From an uncultured Oscillospiraceae bacterium (GTDB lineage Bacteria; Bacillota; Clostridia; Oscillospirales; Oscillospiraceae): a DNA stretch of 6,894 nt. The translations under genes and the position numbers were made by a program. The notes below the pieces were generated by a model. It had not been told where the DNA came from, made no database searches, and saw only the letters and a list, made by a program, of their open reading frames with translations. Location of the stretch: NCBI GenBank assembly GCA_934636305.1, contig CAKUAM010000092.1, positions 1 through 6,894 on the forward strand, written 5' to 3'. Of the stretch, positions 6,212-6,894 are shown in pieces (position 1 is the first letter of the stretch; every line of letters starts with the position of its first letter).

Positions 6212-6709
6212 TTACACATCCTCAATGATCGGCGACGGCTTCGCCTGCTGCGGATTGACGAGCGCGCGGAACTTGCTGCGCGACTCGCGGATCTCCGACA
6301 GTGCCTGTGCAATGGCGTCCTCCGTGCGCTTCATGGAGTCGTCAACGTAGTCGTTCGTGACCTGACGCAGCTCCTTGATCTTGGTCTGTGCATTTTTCAT
6401 GAGCTCATCGGCCTCCTTCTGCGCCTGCAGATAGACCTCCTCATGCGAGATCATCTGGCGGGCACGCTGCTCGGCCTGCTTGAGAATGTTCTCCGCCTCA
6501 CGCTTGGCGTTGGTAATGACTTCGTTGCGGGACTCCACAATCGTCTTTGCCTGCTTGAGTTCACCGGGAAGCTGATTGCTGATCTCGTCAAGAAGATCCA
6601 GAACCTTGTCACGTTCGAGTACGCACTTATCTGCGCCGAGCGGCAGGCTCCACGCATCTTGTACCATCTCGTACAACGTTGTCAGGATTTCTTCAATACC
6701 GCTTGCCAT
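6212..6709 (-). CDS. Coiled-coil protein downstream of coaD, function unknown
   Basis: This 165-residue soluble protein has no signal peptide or membrane segment. After a mixed N-terminus (1-40), residues about 45-150 are strongly helical and charged with heptad-like spacing, for example NAKREAENILKQAEQRARQM (67-86) and QAQKEADELMKNAQTKIKEL (95-114). This composition resembles DivIVA-type proteins and the F-ATPase b-subunit stalk, and such genes are often annotated with those names. I see no diagnostic N-terminal DivIVA motif and no membrane anchor for subunit b. The ATG at 6709 has a perfect AAGGAGGT (6716-6723) that overlaps the coaD stop codon, and the two genes are 12 bp apart, so they are almost certainly co-transcribed. 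No terminator is visible after its stop codon, so transcripts may run into the T-box leader. Its function is not deducible from sequence. Confidence 0.88.
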   Translation of the reverse strand: MASGIEEILTTLYEMVQDAWSLPLGADKCVLERDKVLDLLDEISNQLPGELKQAKTIVESRNEVITNAKREAENILKQAEQRARQMISHEEVYLQAQKEADELMKNAQTKIKELRQVTNDYVDDSMKRTEDAIAQALSEIRESRSKFRALVNPQQAKPSPIIEDV

Positions 6710-6721
6710 AAAATTACCTCC

Positions 6722-6894
6722 TTAGATATGCTCCATCATGCGAGCTTTGAAATCCGGTATGATCTCGCGCGGCAGAAAATCGCTGATGTCGGCGTCATAC
6801 CGGGCCATTTCCTTGACGGCGCTGGAGCTCAGGTACATGAACTGGTGCTCGGCAGTCAGGAACATGGTATCAAGTCCGGGATTGAGTTTGTGAT
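6722..6894 (-). CDS. coaD: Phosphopantetheine adenylyltransferase, C-terminal end (cut by window edge)
   Basis: CoaD adenylylates 4'-phosphopantetheine with ATP to give dephospho-CoA, the penultimate step of coenzyme A synthesis. Only the last 56 residues are in the window, ending with a TAA at 6724-6722. They contain [20 protein letters not shown] followed by [19 protein letters not shown]. This corresponds to the conserved late part of CoaD (N..L.PE.ET.FL...... Y.SSS.VKE.A..G.DIS..VP), including the SSS.VKE signature. The invariant glycine usually found before DIS is Asp/Ala here. The catalytic N-terminal (T/H)xGH motif lies beyond the window. The assignment rests on this fragment only, but the match is distinctive. 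Confidence 0.88.
   Translation of the reverse strand, partial: HKLNPGLDTMFLTAEHQFMYLSSSAVKEMARYDADISDFLPREIIPDFKARMMEHI

Noticed and set aside
6190..6235. Possible promoter TTGAGG ... CATAAC before the T-box leader
   Set aside because: Both boxes match only 4 of 6 bases and are 19 bp apart, so I do not call a promoter here.

Overview
The window is an ordinary but informative stretch of chromosome from a spore-forming Firmicute. Every gene I can support is on the minus strand. The base composition is fairly GC-rich, Shine-Dalgarno sites are strong, and the window holds a complete spoIIAA-spoIIAB-sigF sporulation module and a tRNA-sensing T-box leader. Together these suggest the class Clostridia, most likely a GC-rich Oscillospiraceae/Ruminococcaceae-type lineage. 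The family-level placement is inference.

In transcription order (right to left) the window starts with the 3' end of coaD (6722-6894), followed 12 bp later by a 165-residue coiled-coil protein of unknown role (6212-6709). A 266-bp gene-free stretch (5946-6211) then holds a T-box riboswitch with stem I, stem III, the UGGU-bearing antiterminator and an intrinsic terminator. My structural alignment reads a valine GUC specifier. Behind it are a small two-helix membrane protein that looks YcxB-like (5352-5945) and, 29 bp further, valS for valyl-tRNA synthetase (2683-5322). The most economical reading is that uncharged tRNA-Val switches on a two-gene membrane protein-valS operon.

A strong hairpin (2615-2647) ends the valS unit. 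The spoIIA operon follows: SpoIIAA (anti-anti-sigma), SpoIIAB (anti-sigma kinase) and sigma-F. They are tightly packed, with an 11-bp overlap and a 4-bp overlap, and sigF appears to use a TTG start. This partner-switching module activates sigma-F in the forespore. After a 58-bp gap carrying a good housekeeping-type promoter comes the N-terminal part of a PcrA/UvrD-type DNA helicase (1-1075), cut by the window edge. It carries a roughly 40-residue insert between motifs I and Ia.

I see no mobile elements, CRISPR arrays, tRNA or rRNA genes. I do not see a wholly new system. The points most worth a second look are the membrane protein placed between the valine T-box and valS, the helicase insert, and the lack of a recognisable sporulation-type promoter for spoIIA.
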